From: Rhynchospora pubera | Taxonomy: Eukaryota; Streptophyta; Magnoliopsida; Poales; Cyperaceae | Length of the DNA: 64,000 nucleotides | Reading direction: 5' to 3' | Assembly: GCA_028095005.1 (NCBI GenBank) | Contig: CM051461.1 | Span: forward strand, 63,979,840 to 64,043,839 | In this document: piece after piece, positions 24,063 through 34,901 of the stretch | Layout: the number at the start of each line of letters is the position of its first letter | Position numbering within the stretch: the first letter of the stretch is position 1 | The notes under the pieces: model-generated | Databases searched by the model: none | Told to the model about the DNA's origin: nothing | What the model saw: the letters and a program-made list of their open reading frames with translations, nothing else | Position numbers and translations under genes: made by a program

Positions 24063-24537
24063 CTCTGATACCACTATTAGAAATACAAGAGCATTCAACA
24101 TACCGTAGTGAAAGTCGATTCCTACAGTTTCGAGACGATTCTTTTCACGGCATGATATGCATAAGTCCTTCTCATCATCTGAACCTCTATTTTTATGTAC
24201 TAGTTGACAGCAACCACATTTGAGAATAAGTCATGCCTTTAGTTCCATAGTACAAGTGCCAGAGGACTGTCACACGCCAATCTCTCCAATAGATTACGGT
24301 ATTTTACTCTCACATAGTGCTTCTACTTGATGAAATAAGTAGAAGAGAAGTGAAATCTCTATCTCTCTCTATTCTCTATTTCTCTCTGAAAAGAATTATA
24401 TATTCCATGCATGCATTAAAACGCATCTGTATAGAGAGATGTATAAAAAGATCATTAGCAACCAGTAGGTGCGAGGTGGAACGGTCCATTTCAAATATTG
24501 TAAATTTAATAAATAGGTCCACTTCTAAATTCTAACA
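24063..24537 (-). mobile_element. Copia-type LTR remnant with primer site, minus strand
   Basis: On the minus strand the LTR starts TGTTAGAATTTAGAAG at 24537 and ends CTAATA at 24075. It is followed at once by GTGGTATCAGAG (24074-24063), the initiator-Met tRNA primer site. A TATATAATTC motif lies near 24395. The internal side points left, towards the plus-strand LTR at 22795-23199, but the two LTRs differ in sequence. Confidence 0.55.
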
Positions 24538-25735
24538 CGAATGTCAAGTTTGAATTGTGGGATTGAGGTAATTCTTCAATATATTCTTATCGAATTTTCG
24601 ATTTCTCCATTGATCTAATTTCATGAGACAATCGGTGTCACTTTAGACTGAAATTGGTGAATGTGACTGAGTGAAAAGAAAGGGATCCAAAAAATATTTC
24701 TTTAAACCAATACAAATTTTATAATTATAGATATGAAACAATTATGGATGAATTTTTAATACTTATAATTATAACGTTTTTTATTATTTAATTATTTCAT
24801 AACGTTTTAAAAAATAATCAGTTCCAAATTAGTAATATTATAATGATAATAACGAAAGTCTCTGAAAGTTAAGAGATAATATGTAGCAATTATTTTATAA
24901 AGCTATGTGATACTCTTTATTTATATTTTAATAATGTGCACATAAAATTATATTATTTAGTTCAAAAACAAAAAAAATTAATTATTTATTCATTCTCCTC
25001 TATTACTAACTTCAACATATCACACCAAACAACATTTACTAATTTTAAACAAGTACTAACTCCTTCCAATCACTAATCTAACCATTTTACTCCACTGACT
25101 TAACAAATATTAACCTTACATCACTAACTCTTGTTATACCAAACGCAGTCTAAAAGAGCATGTTGCCTTCTCCTATGTTGGAGACTTGAGATGGTTGAAT
25201 GAGAGATTTATAGCACACGGGGTCCTTTTTATCACAACAGAAACATCTGTCAGTGGGATTGAGATTCGGCCCAGTTAAAACAAGTTGGGCTTTCACTAAT
25301 AATATTTATTGAATATTGATGTTCTTAATTTTCTAGTTAGTGGCACTTAATTTTGCAATGTAGCATGTCGTTTGTACCCTAAGATCTTGTGGACTATTAT
25401 TTTCTGCAGCTCCAACCCAAAAAAAAAAAAAAAACCAGCACCACAATTTTTTTACCATTAACCGTTCGATCTAATTTCGATGAACCTGGTATTAATCACA
25501 GAGCATCTATTGTTGATCGAACGGTCACGAAAGAAAGACTTACTCTGCAGCTTTTAAAAAACCTGTAGAAGATTTCGTTCGTAGGTCATGTAGTCATTTC
25601 ATAATAAATATTATCATAAAAAGGTTTGCAAAATGATTGATATATACATATATATGAGCCAATGAAATCATTTCAGCCGTTCCATCTCAATCTGGATATG
25701 ACGCTGCATCCTGTTATATATATCCATTCATTCAA

Positions 25736-25771
<36 letters not shown>

Positions 25772-25899
25772 CAAGTCGACGGCGTCAAGAACTAAATTAA
25801 CCAAACCCAATAAATATGATAATTAAATAATAATAAGTTTTGAGAAGAACATGGATAATAATAATAATAGGGATTAGCCTCAGAATTTTAATAGGGAGA
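24538..25899. other. intergenic, AT-rich
   Basis: There is no recognisable gene. An A run lies near 25420 and an AAT microsatellite at about 25738-25771. Confidence 0.5.
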
Positions 25900-26216
25900 C
25901 ACTACAAAAAAGATGGTTTACATAGACTTTTATAGCTAGACCTTTTTTATTTATGTTGGTTTTTGTTTTATTGCTAGATTTACTTGATGAATTAAATCTA
26001 ACAAAATTTTTAGCAAGACTCAATTTTCTATTAATAGCTCTTTAGAAATCTAGCAATTTATTTTTGAAAATTGAGTCTTGTTAAAAAAAATTCTAAATTT
26101 AGTACATCAATTATATCTAACAATAAAAAAATAAATTTAACAATAGATCAATATCTAACATAAATAAAAAAAGTCTATCAATAAAAATCTATCTAAAGAT
26201 TATCTTTCTTATAGTG
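25900..26216. mobile_element. CACTA-type MITE upstream of GT47 copy 4
   Basis: 317 bp starting CACTACAAAAAAGAT and ending ATCTTTCTTATAGTG, flanked by a 3-bp duplication AGA (25897-25899, 26217-26219). CACTA ends plus 3-bp duplications define the CACTA/EnSpm class. The interior is an extended inverted repeat (for example GACTCAATTTTC and GAAAATTGAGTC). It lies about 640 bp before the copy 4 start. Confidence 0.8.
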
Positions 26217-26857
26217 AGAAATCTGAGACGTACGAACGTATAAGTTGGGTCAAATTCTGATGCAGATCTTAATATAAGAATTTTATAAAAGCGCTATATA
26301 TATTTTAATTTAGACTTTAGTCGGTGACAGTTGCGACTAGTACACGTCCCATCTATCGGGCGTCGATGTTGATTCTTCGAGAAATTAATAAACGAATCAG
26401 ATCCAAAATCGGGATGCCAAACCATAACGTATTCAAATCAAGTTATTTATTAATGATCAATTTTCATCCTGGATTTTCTGTTTGTGGAGCAAGCTAGCGC
26501 TAAATTTGGTCAAACTGCGAATTTAGTCCGCACCATTGCATGCACCCTTCGACTCTCCTCTCTCTGTAAATAAACTAATTTTGTAACCATAATAAATATA
26601 AAAGGTACTAGATCTCTTTATCTATTTCTTTTTCTCATTTGACAAAACCATGTATAACAAGAACAATTACTCAAACACGTACAGGAAACAAATCAAGGAT
26701 ATACATGTACATGCACAAGCTGGCTAGCTGTCTTCCCCAGACTGACACATGCATACCCTAAGTAAACACTGCTCTTCTTCTTAATTTCTCAGCGTGTATC
26801 TCTCTACAAATTAACAATATTTCTTTGCCATTGCTAATCACCTATCCCTTAGTTTCC

Positions 26858-28225
26858 ATGGAACACATCCATGGATTCATATTCACAAAAAGATACATAC
26901 CTTCCTTAGCCATTCCACTTGCCGGTCTCCTTTTGCTTTTCTCCTTTCGCTCTGATTCCCCGGGCGGCCTACATTTTCCCGAATTTAGATTCTCTCTCTT
27001 CTCCAAGGGCACTTCTTTGGCACCCACCAACCCATGTTTAGGCCGTTATATATACACGTATGACCTGCCCACACGTTTCAACACTGATTTATTACGCGAG
27101 TGCACTGCTCTGTGCCAATGGACTGACATGTGTCGGTTCATAGCTAACTCGGGACTCGGCCCCCCTCTGAATGACACAAGCGGAGTACTTCTTGGGACTG
27201 GGTGGTATGCAACCAACCAATTCACTCTGGAGGTCATATTCCATAACCGCATGAAGCAGTACCAGTGCCGGACTACCAACTCTTCATTGGCAGCTGCAAT
27301 ATATGTACCGTTCTACGCAGGCCTAGATATCGGGCGACACTTGTGGGGGTATAACATGTCAGTGCGTGATTCTCTATCCCTAGATCTTGTTCAGTGGCTC
27401 AAGTCTAAGCCTGAGTGGTGGCTTCATGGTGGAAAAGATCATTTTTTCATCTCGGGAAGGATCACCTATGACTACAGGCGCCCGACCGAAGAAGAAAAGA
27501 GTTGGGGTAACAAGTTGATGCTTCTACCAGAGACTAAAAATTTCACACTGCTAGCAATCGAGTCTGCCCCTTTTACAACAAACGAGGTGGCAATACCATA
27601 CCCGACATACTTTCACCCATCAAATGTGAGTCAAGTGGAATCGTGGCAGGAAAAGGTGAGGTCCATGGACAGGCCTTGGTTGTTTTCCTTTGCAGGAGCG
27701 AGACGACCTATGCAAAGCACTTCAATTCGGGACCACCTAATAAATCAGTGTACACAATCCGATGAATGCAGGCTTGTACAGTGCGGTTATGGAAAAGATA
27801 GCTGCCACTCACCGACCCAAATAATAAATTTGTTCAAGCATTCCAAGTTTTGCTTGCAACCAACAGGAGATTCTTACACGAGACGGTCAACATTTGATTC
27901 AATCTTGTCAGGTTGCATACCTGTATTTTTTCACCCAGGTTCGGCCTACACACAATATATGTGGCACTTTCCGAAGAATTATTCGAGATATTCAGTGTTC
28001 ATACCAGAAGATGAGGTGAGAGAAGGGAAGGTTAGTATAGAGGAGGTATTGTCCAAGTACAGTGAGGAGCAGGTGAGAGAGATGAGAGAGAATGTGGTAG
28101 GCATGATAGCGAGAATTGTGTACAAGGATCCAAGGTGTGGATTGGAATTGGAGGGCTATAGAGATGCATTTGACGTCGCCATTGACGGAGTAATTGAGAG
28201 AGTGAAGAGATTGAAAGGAGATTAA
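26858..28225 (+). CDS. MUR3-like xyloglucan galactosyltransferase (GT47), copy 4
   Basis: A 455-aa intronless protein and the copy most like classical MUR3/KATAMARI1, which adds galactose to a xylose of xyloglucan in the Golgi. The start is the ATG at 26858 (CCATGGAA); the frame is open further upstream but only from non-ATG codons. The anchor spans about residues 15-30 and a short stem precedes CLGRYIYTYDLP (60-71). Landmarks shared with MUR3 are SGLGPPLND (98-106), GTGWYATNQF (113-122), VPFYAGLDIGRHLWGYNMS (150-168), GGKDHFFISGRIT (191-203) and KFCLQPTGDSYTRRSTFDSI (330-349). The GDSYTRRS loop is the MUR3 form, unlike the other three copies. HPGSAYTQYMWHFPKNYSRY (359-378) also follows MUR3. 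Galactosyltransferase activity is most probable for this copy; it is still inference from similarity. Confidence 0.93.
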   Translation: MEHIHGFIFTKRYIPSLAIPLAGLLLLFSFRSDSPGGLHFPEFRFSLFSKGTSLAPTNPCLGRYIYTYDLPTRFNTDLLRECTALCQWTDMCRFIANSGLGPPLNDTSGVLLGTGWYATNQFTLEVIFHNRMKQYQCRTTNSSLAAAIYVPFYAGLDIGRHLWGYNMSVRDSLSLDLVQWLKSKPEWWLHGGKDHFFISGRITYDYRRPTEEEKSWGNKLMLLPETKNFTLLAIESAPFTTNEVAIPYPTYFHPSNVSQVESWQEKVRSMDRPWLFSFAGARRPMQSTSIRDHLINQCTQSDECRLVQCGYGKDSCHSPTQIINLFKHSKFCLQPTGDSYTRRSTFDSILSGCIPVFFHPGSAYTQYMWHFPKNYSRYSVFIPEDEVREGKVSIEEVLSKYSEEQVREMRENVVGMIARIVYKDPRCGLELEGYRDAFDVAIDGVIERVKRLKGD

Positions 28226-28693
28226 TTTCCCTGATCCTACTGCTACTGGTACAGACTACAGACAGCGAGCGAGGGAAGTGAGAATAACTAAACTGGGGTC
28301 GTTTCCAATCAATTATTTTCGTGTGAAAGGATGTTCATTTCAATGAATTTATCAATTTGATGATTATATATATGATTTTGTAGATTCTGAAGAATAATGT
28401 TTTTCAATATTAGGCTTATATTATTTATGGTGAAATGAAAATGAGTAGGAAAAAAAAATGCATAGTTAATTTATGTGCTGCCTGAAATGAATATCAGAAT
28501 ATGTATATGATAGGCTTACTAATAATTGTTTAGTTGCGTGGCAAGTGGACTATGGACAATGGACAATGGGAGAGATGATATTTTATTGAATGGGCCGAGG
28601 CTGTAACTTTGAAGACCGGGCCGTAATTAAGGATTCGGACGGATGAGTCCATGACCCGTCTATAAGGATTCGGGCGTAAGGCTTACAGTCTAA
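28226..28693. other. intergenic downstream of GT47 copy 4
   Basis: This is the likely 3' untranslated region of copy 4 followed by AT-rich DNA. I see no other feature. Confidence 0.4.
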
Positions 28694-29316
28694 TGTTGGA
28701 TTTGCTTTAAAACCAAAGGAATAAATAATTCTAGTGATTCAAATAAGCAATCCAGAAAATATGAACTCGCAGAACCAGCAGTGGAACGGACCGTTCCAAT
28801 ACACCAGAAAATTAAATTATGTATGGTCTGAATCTTGATGTTGAGCACTTGTTGATGTCTCCTTACGCTCCTTATCTCCTACTATTGTGCACACAAAGAA
28901 CGGGAGAAAGGTCTTCTAAAGGATCAAGACACGTCCTTCGATGTCTTACACCTAAAAGCAAAGCACTATCTCTCTCTAATCGATGGAATAACTAGAAAGA
29001 GGGGCAGAGTTGCTGCTATCAACTCATGTATGCAGTAATCACGTTGTTGTCTTGTCCCTTGGGGACCAACCCCTATATATAATAAGAACCAAGGGCTTCT
29101 TGGCCTCCAAACAATGCCATAATTAACCATCTTAATTGGACAATGTTTCTAAATATAACCACCTATAAAAAGACAACACATTCCTATACCAAAATCCTAC
29201 TTTTCTTTACAGCCCTATATACTAAGTAGAATCAGCCCACCAAAAATAGATTGTTTCCTTATATGGCGCAGAGTCTGGAACGGACCGTCCCAGAATTAGG
29301 ACGGGCCATTCCAACA
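28694..29316. mobile_element. possible solo LTR
   Basis: The block starts TGTTGGATTT and ends ATTCCAACA, giving TG...CA with short inverted ends, about 623 bp. It contains TATATATAATAAG near 29070 and paired variants of GGAACGGACCGTTCC near 28783 and 29279. I find no matching 5-bp target duplication and no primer site or polypurine tract beside it. Confidence 0.35.
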
Positions 29317-30319
29317 CTGAACAATCTTACATCTAAATGAAGGAAAGTAGGAAACTCTTCTACTTCTACAGTTCTACAACACCAAGAGAATTCTCGCTGC
29401 CTCTCTCACAAACGACCAAACTCCAACTCCCATTTGCCTCTCTCTCTCTCGCTGGCTTATATCTCTATCAAGTTTCCATCACAATACTCGAGCAACTCTT
29501 CTCTTCTCGCATCTTATATATATCTCTGCTTAAAAGACACCAAATTGGAACTGTAAATTACTAAATTTTAGTTATCTGAGTCCCATTTTAAGTAATAAAG
29601 CACTCATTTTCATTTACTGGATTTCATCGCTTCAATTGCTGCGTTTAAAAGTCTCAAATGCTCCACATTTGTTATACAGTCATCTTTTGAAATTTATATC
29701 AGTGGCATCATCAAATTCTAAACATAATAAACCGTCTAAAGATTTTTAGAGCAAAACGCATAACGCTACAACAACTAAGCACGAAATAATGGTACCATTA
29801 TCTCTATGTTGATTGTTCATGCTAAAGTTAGATAAATGATAATATCATCTCAATACTAACAAATTCCTTACAAAAATTGTTGTTTCAGAAAAAAAAACAA
29901 TACTATAACGGCCTGCTCAAGTATTAAATATAAAAAAAATGAAATGACTAATTTCAAATCAACTGGACGTGAAAACTAAATCCTTGCACGTTGATTGAGT
30001 AAAGAGTTGTGCTACTTTAGGTTTAATTGAAGTTAATTTCAAGCCTAATCATTCAATCGAGTAAAGCAAGTAAAGCAGTATTCTAAGGCTGTGCTTCAGG
30101 ATTAAATTTCCGAGGGAATGGAAAGAGAGATGGAGGAACAAATTTAAAAAATGGGCTGACCGAATCGGGGTACTCCTCTTCCTCTAGGAAGAAAAGTAAC
30201 GGATGGAAAGAAATAGAAGGCAAGGTTACCATAGAGATAGATTTGTGAAGGACTTACCTCATAGCTATACCCCTCGATTTGGAGGGTAACAAGTTATGGT
30301 CAATTCTTATCCACTTTAT
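29317..30319. other. intergenic with a dispersed repeat fragment
   Basis: Bases about 29737-29795 (around GCATAACGCTACAACAAC and AAGCACGAAATAA) recur near 33517-33570. No gene is recognised. Confidence 0.45.
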
Positions 30320-30475
30320 GGGTGCGTTTGGATGAGAGAAGAAGAAGAGGAAGAAGGAAGATGGGAAGAAAAAAATTATAAACAATCCAAACTCTTTACA
30401 AAGTTACACACTTCCCAATACTTCTTCTCATTTCTTCCATTCTTCCCTTCTTCCCACACCTATCCAAACGCACCC
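30320..30475. mobile_element. Tourist-like MITE, copy E
   Basis: 156 bp starting GGGTGCGTTTGGAT and ending ATCCAAACGCACCC, with perfect inverted ends and a TAT duplication (30317-30319, 30476-30478). It is nearly identical to copy F at 32634 in the opposite orientation. Confidence 0.8.
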
Positions 30476-31723
30476 TATATTCCATTCTTTTGAAAGGATT
30501 CTAAAACAGGCCCTAAACGAGCATATTTCTAAACAAGCAAGTAAAGCATGAGAATACAAATACCAAAAGGTGTTGAAAAATAAAGTAGAAAAACTCAAAA
30601 TTTTATTTGATAAATTCGTTTGTAAAATTTCGTTGGACTTTTTATCTTCTGAAACCGATTATTCATCAATCTCACTTTAATTTTACTTACCCATTACTTA
30701 TCCGTTATGTAAATTCATTAGTGAATTCTTTAATGTCCACTAACGTTGGTACATTTATTTCCTATATCAAGGCTTTCAATTTCCTACGATTAATTCGTAA
30801 ATTAATTGGCTGTAAAAAGCGTTATTTGAGATCCTTTATAAACAGTCCAATTTGACTAGAAGAAGAGGCAGTAGAACTGTAGAAGTCGATACCACTTGAT
30901 TAAATATTCCAAATCTTTACTTTGATATTTCTCATAGTAATTTTCAATTTGATTTGAATATTTTTCGATTGATTCTGTTGGATATTGTGGAGGACTCTCA
31001 TCAGTCACTTCTCCGTTCATACCCTAAGAAGTGACACCTATCCGAATTTTCTTGATTGCGATTTCTCTTAAACGTTGAGACGGAATACGCTTAAGGACAG
31101 CGCTTAGTGCGATTCGGATAAAAAACTATTTTAATTACTTATTTTATTTAATTTTATGCTATCCGAATTTATTTATTTGATTTTACACCAACAAAAGGTA
31201 CATGCATGGCATGTACAGAGACTATCTTGGTGAGTATATTTAAAAAAGTGCCTAATTTTATTTAATCTCGAATTCACAAGAAAATTTAAGGAATAGGCAT
31301 AAAATCAAAAGAATTATTTCAATTAACGATTTCCATCCCCATCACAATCACTCTCCAATTTTTCCTCTTTCTTTTTCACTGAACCATCACCCTATCACCA
31401 GATTTTTGAGAGAAAAGAGAATATCAAGGTTGCAATTCGAAATCCAAAGGAAGAGAAGAAATTGGTGCATTCAGTACATGCATGTACTGGTACCATATGC
31501 ATCCGATTAAGAGTACTACATACTAGAAACATAAATTAAAATCACCAAACTAAGTGCTAAATTTGAGTTCGAGTCTCAGTAAATAGAGCTAAAAATAGTG
31601 AAAGATCGAGAGGTTTCTTACATATTTAAGGCCGATTGAGAGGCGTGATCTCTCGATCTCTTTGACAAACTAGGATTTTCTCTTTTTTGGGTGAGAAAGT
31701 CGAAGCGTATAGAAAAAGACATC

Positions 31724-31725
<2 letters not shown>
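30476..31725. other. intergenic, no supported gene
   Basis: AT-rich sequence. I found only short open frames without recognisable domains. Confidence 0.4.
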
Positions 31726-31769
<44 letters not shown>

Positions 31770-31997
31770 TGTTTTTTCTTTCTCAGTGATCTAATAGGTG
31801 GATAGCTTGATTGGGAAGAAAGTGAGAAGCGGCTTTGACAGAGAGGTCAAGCGGGGGAGAGAGTTTACTAGGCCGATGATCTTATTAATTCTTGTAAGAA
31901 TGGGAAGAAGGTGAGAAGCGGCTTTAACAGAGAGGTCAAGAAGGCGAGAAGCGGCTTTGTCACTAGGCCGGTGATTTTATTTTAATTATTGTAAGAA
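31726..31997. repeat. GA microsatellite and 89-bp imperfect tandem repeat
   Basis: A GA run spans 31726-31766. Two units of about 89 bp then start at 31813 and 31902 with GGGAAGAAAGTGAGAAGCGG or a variant, and end near GTAAGAAT. The second unit carries an extra internal GAGAAGCGGCTTTG. Confidence 0.65.
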
Positions 31998-32633
31998 TTT
32001 ACCTAATATGACGAGGCCATATCAATGTGTCAAAAAGTCGAAACATATCCGGGTGCATGTCAGACTGTCAGTTGTATTGCGTTTTCTTTGGTTTTGTTGC
32101 ATGTGATTATATTTGTAGGATCCTTGGCAGCTCAGTTTTCATTGTTCCGAATTTTTCCTAGTTAAAAATTAATGCAGTCTGATCTGATCGTTGCAAAAAA
32201 GGTAAACTTATGGTGGTCAAGTGTCAAACTTAACGGTTCTCTTCTTAGCTTGCAAAGTCCTGTAGTATGTAGATTAAATCACAAGCATGATAATTTTCTT
32301 GAAGCGAATGGTTTCTGGCCAATCTGGGAATATTAATGGTTTGTTGTCGCCATCAATAAACCATTATTTTTTCCCTGGGTTAGTCTCCACTTCGAGAAAA
32401 AGGAAAAGTATTAATATGTTGGTAACAATTAAATTAAAATTATTAAATTTACCTAACTCATTAAATACAGATTAGAGAAACAGAACCTCAGATTGGATCA
32501 ACATGGGACGAAAGTATGATGGAGACGTTTAACAAACGAACGAAACAAAAAAAAAGACAAAATTTTAAAAAAGAAAAAGCTGAAGAGGGGGGGGGGCTCT
32601 GGATTATGTAGCTTGGTCAAAGGTTTGACTCCT

Positions 32634-32791
32634 TAGTGCGTTTGGATAGGTGTGGGAAGAAGGGAAGAAGGGAAGAAGTGGGAAGAAGTATTGGAAAGTG
32701 TGTAACTTTGTGAAGAGTTTGGATTGTTTATAATTTTTTTTTCTTCCCATCTTCCTTCTTCCTCTTCTTCTTCTCTCATCCAAACGCACCC
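32634..32791. mobile_element. Tourist-like MITE, copy F
   Basis: Near-identical reverse complement of copy E, with the right end ATCCAAACGCACCC. The left end is damaged (TAGTGCGTTTGG), so the duplication is not clear. Confidence 0.7.
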
Positions 32792-33082
32792 TATGGTATA
32801 GAGAACACCGAACCATATCCTACTCCTGATATTATTATTATTGCACCAAGCGGGTTTATAATTTTTATTAATATTTCAATCTAACTCAGTTATATGGGTT
32901 AAGAAATTTATTTATTAGTAGATTCATCCGTAATCTAATCTAATCTATATAAATATTTATTTACGGATTCTTACAGATTTTTACGGGTTTTCGGATAGAA
33001 CGGATTATGATTTATATGGTGCATAAATAAAATTGACAATATTAATAAGAGAAAATATTCATATGCCTAGGTTATACATAAA

Positions 33083-33241
33083 GGGGCTGTTTGGATTCAT
33101 CAAAGAATTTGGGGAATTTTATCTTCCTACCATAAATTTAATATAAACAATCTAAACTCTTCACAAAATTACACACTTTCCAATAAATTTATTCCTAGAA
33201 ATTGCAACTTCCCCAAATTCCTAAGCGATCCAAACGGCCCC
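33083..33241. mobile_element. Tourist-like MITE, copy G
   Basis: 159 bp from GGGGCTGTTTGGATTC to GATCCAAACGGCCCC, with an AAA duplication (33080-33082, 33242-33244). The subfamily differs inside from copies A-F but keeps CTCTTCACAAAATTACACAC. Confidence 0.7.
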
Positions 33242-33244
33242 AAA

Positions 33245-34197
33245 GGAAATAAATCATGGTCAATTTCTTTACTATCATCAAAATGCCTAGGTTATAATAC
33301 ATACTTTTATCATACGTATCCTACTTGTATTTAGAAATCTATGGCTATTGTAGTTCATGACTAAACAAAACAAAAGTAGTGAGTTATCATGACTGAATAA
33401 TCTAAGGCTACTATAGTTTATTCACCAAGCCATATTGAATTCAAATAATAATTAAAATTCTAAAATACATTCGCTTTTAAATTTCACCGAAATAACATTA
33501 TTATGACTTAAATAACAGATTTTTAAGCAAAATGCATAACGCTACAACAACCAAGCACGAAATAACAGTAGCGTTATATTTTTGAAAAATTAGCGATATA
33601 ACTGTAAATTTTTGCATTTGACGGCGTAAAAACGGATAGGTCACTCAACTAAAAAAAAATTTAAGCCGAATTCAAATTCATACCAAACCCTAATTTTTTT
33701 TTAGCTTTTAAAACTTTGATTTTGACTTGTTAATTTTTTATATTTAAAATTTTAAAGTAACTGATAAGATAGGCCAGTTGTATGATTGCTTATTATATAC
33801 ACACCGTTTTTCTTCCGTTATATCACTGTTATAACACCGAATCGTTAAATCAACTTTGTACCTTTATATCACAAAAATCGCAATTTAAAACCTTGAATTA
33901 ACAATAAATTTAAACAATCCCAGGCTACTAGAGTTCATTTACCAAATCATATCGACCTTATATGATTTAACTAAACGGGTTGGGTACGGATTATGAAGAG
34001 AAAATTTATGACTTGTGAAGTGAAATTGATTTGTCAATGGGGAATTACAGATTTACGATTGAATGATTGCTCTTTATCAGATTCAAAACAACGTCGCATA
34101 TGGTTCATCAATGCGTTAATTTAAAGGAATTTCTAATCTTATATATGACCGTGCCACCAAATTAACAATTGTGAACGCATTTATATCTATATCTACA
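33245..34197. other. intergenic with dispersed repeat fragment
   Basis: Bases about 33517-33570 repeat the 29737-29795 fragment. The rest is AT-rich with no supported gene. Confidence 0.4.
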
Positions 34198-34636
34198 TCT
34201 ATAGTATTAATCAAGATGAATGGCCGCATTATATTGACCGCGATGACTTAATTATATTTTTTAAAAATAGTTTTTTTAAGTAAATATATTTGAAAATCAA
34301 AGGTAGAACTATTTCATGCATAATCTATTAAAATAAATATATTTTCTCCTACAATAGGTGATTTGAGCCCTCCAAATTTCGGTGATCGATCGATCTAAAT
34401 TTATGTAAGAAGTTGCTTTTGGCAAAAAAAAAATTCTGACGGAAAATTTATGCCAAATTTATATGACGACTTTCTATGACAAAAATTACTAAATTTGAAC
34501 TTGCAAATTTTTGTCTAGATTTTTTGACGAGATTTTTTTATATTTTACAACATAAATTTTAACAAATTTGAGAAAATAAATTGGATTGTTCTTCTATTTT
34601 AAAAAACATAGCGCATTGTGCGACAGCCATGTCTAG
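34198..34636 (+). mobile_element. Helitron-like non-autonomous element
   Basis: The candidate 5' end is TCTATAGTATTAATCAAG, preceded by A. The 3' end has a short stem CGCA-TTG-TGCG, a 10-base spacer (ACAGCCATGT) and CTAG followed by T (34633-34637). These are the diagnostic Helitron termini. The stem is short, and no target duplication is expected for this class. Non-coding inside. Confidence 0.5.
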
Positions 34637-34901
34637 TATTAATTAAAACTTGTGACCACATTTTTTCTATAATTGACTGTAATTTTGTATTTTTCTATTT
34701 TGGTTACATACAACTTTCTATTTTTATATTTTCTATAATTAATAATAGTTTTATTTTTTTAAAATATATTAAAAAAAGTGGTATCAATCATCATTTAATT
34801 TAAGAATTAAATATATTTTAAGATCTAAAGTAATTCATGCTGAATTATTATTATCATTAAAAAAATATAGCGGCAACGACTGCGATGTCGAGTTTTATTT
34901 A

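Noticed and set aside
26825..26857. Start of GT47 copy 4 at 26825
   Set aside because: That codon is TTG. The first ATG in frame is 26858, and it gives the full membrane anchor.
28694..29316. Complete LTR retrotransposon
   Set aside because: TG...CA ends exist, but there is no target duplication, primer site or polypurine tract; at most a solo LTR.
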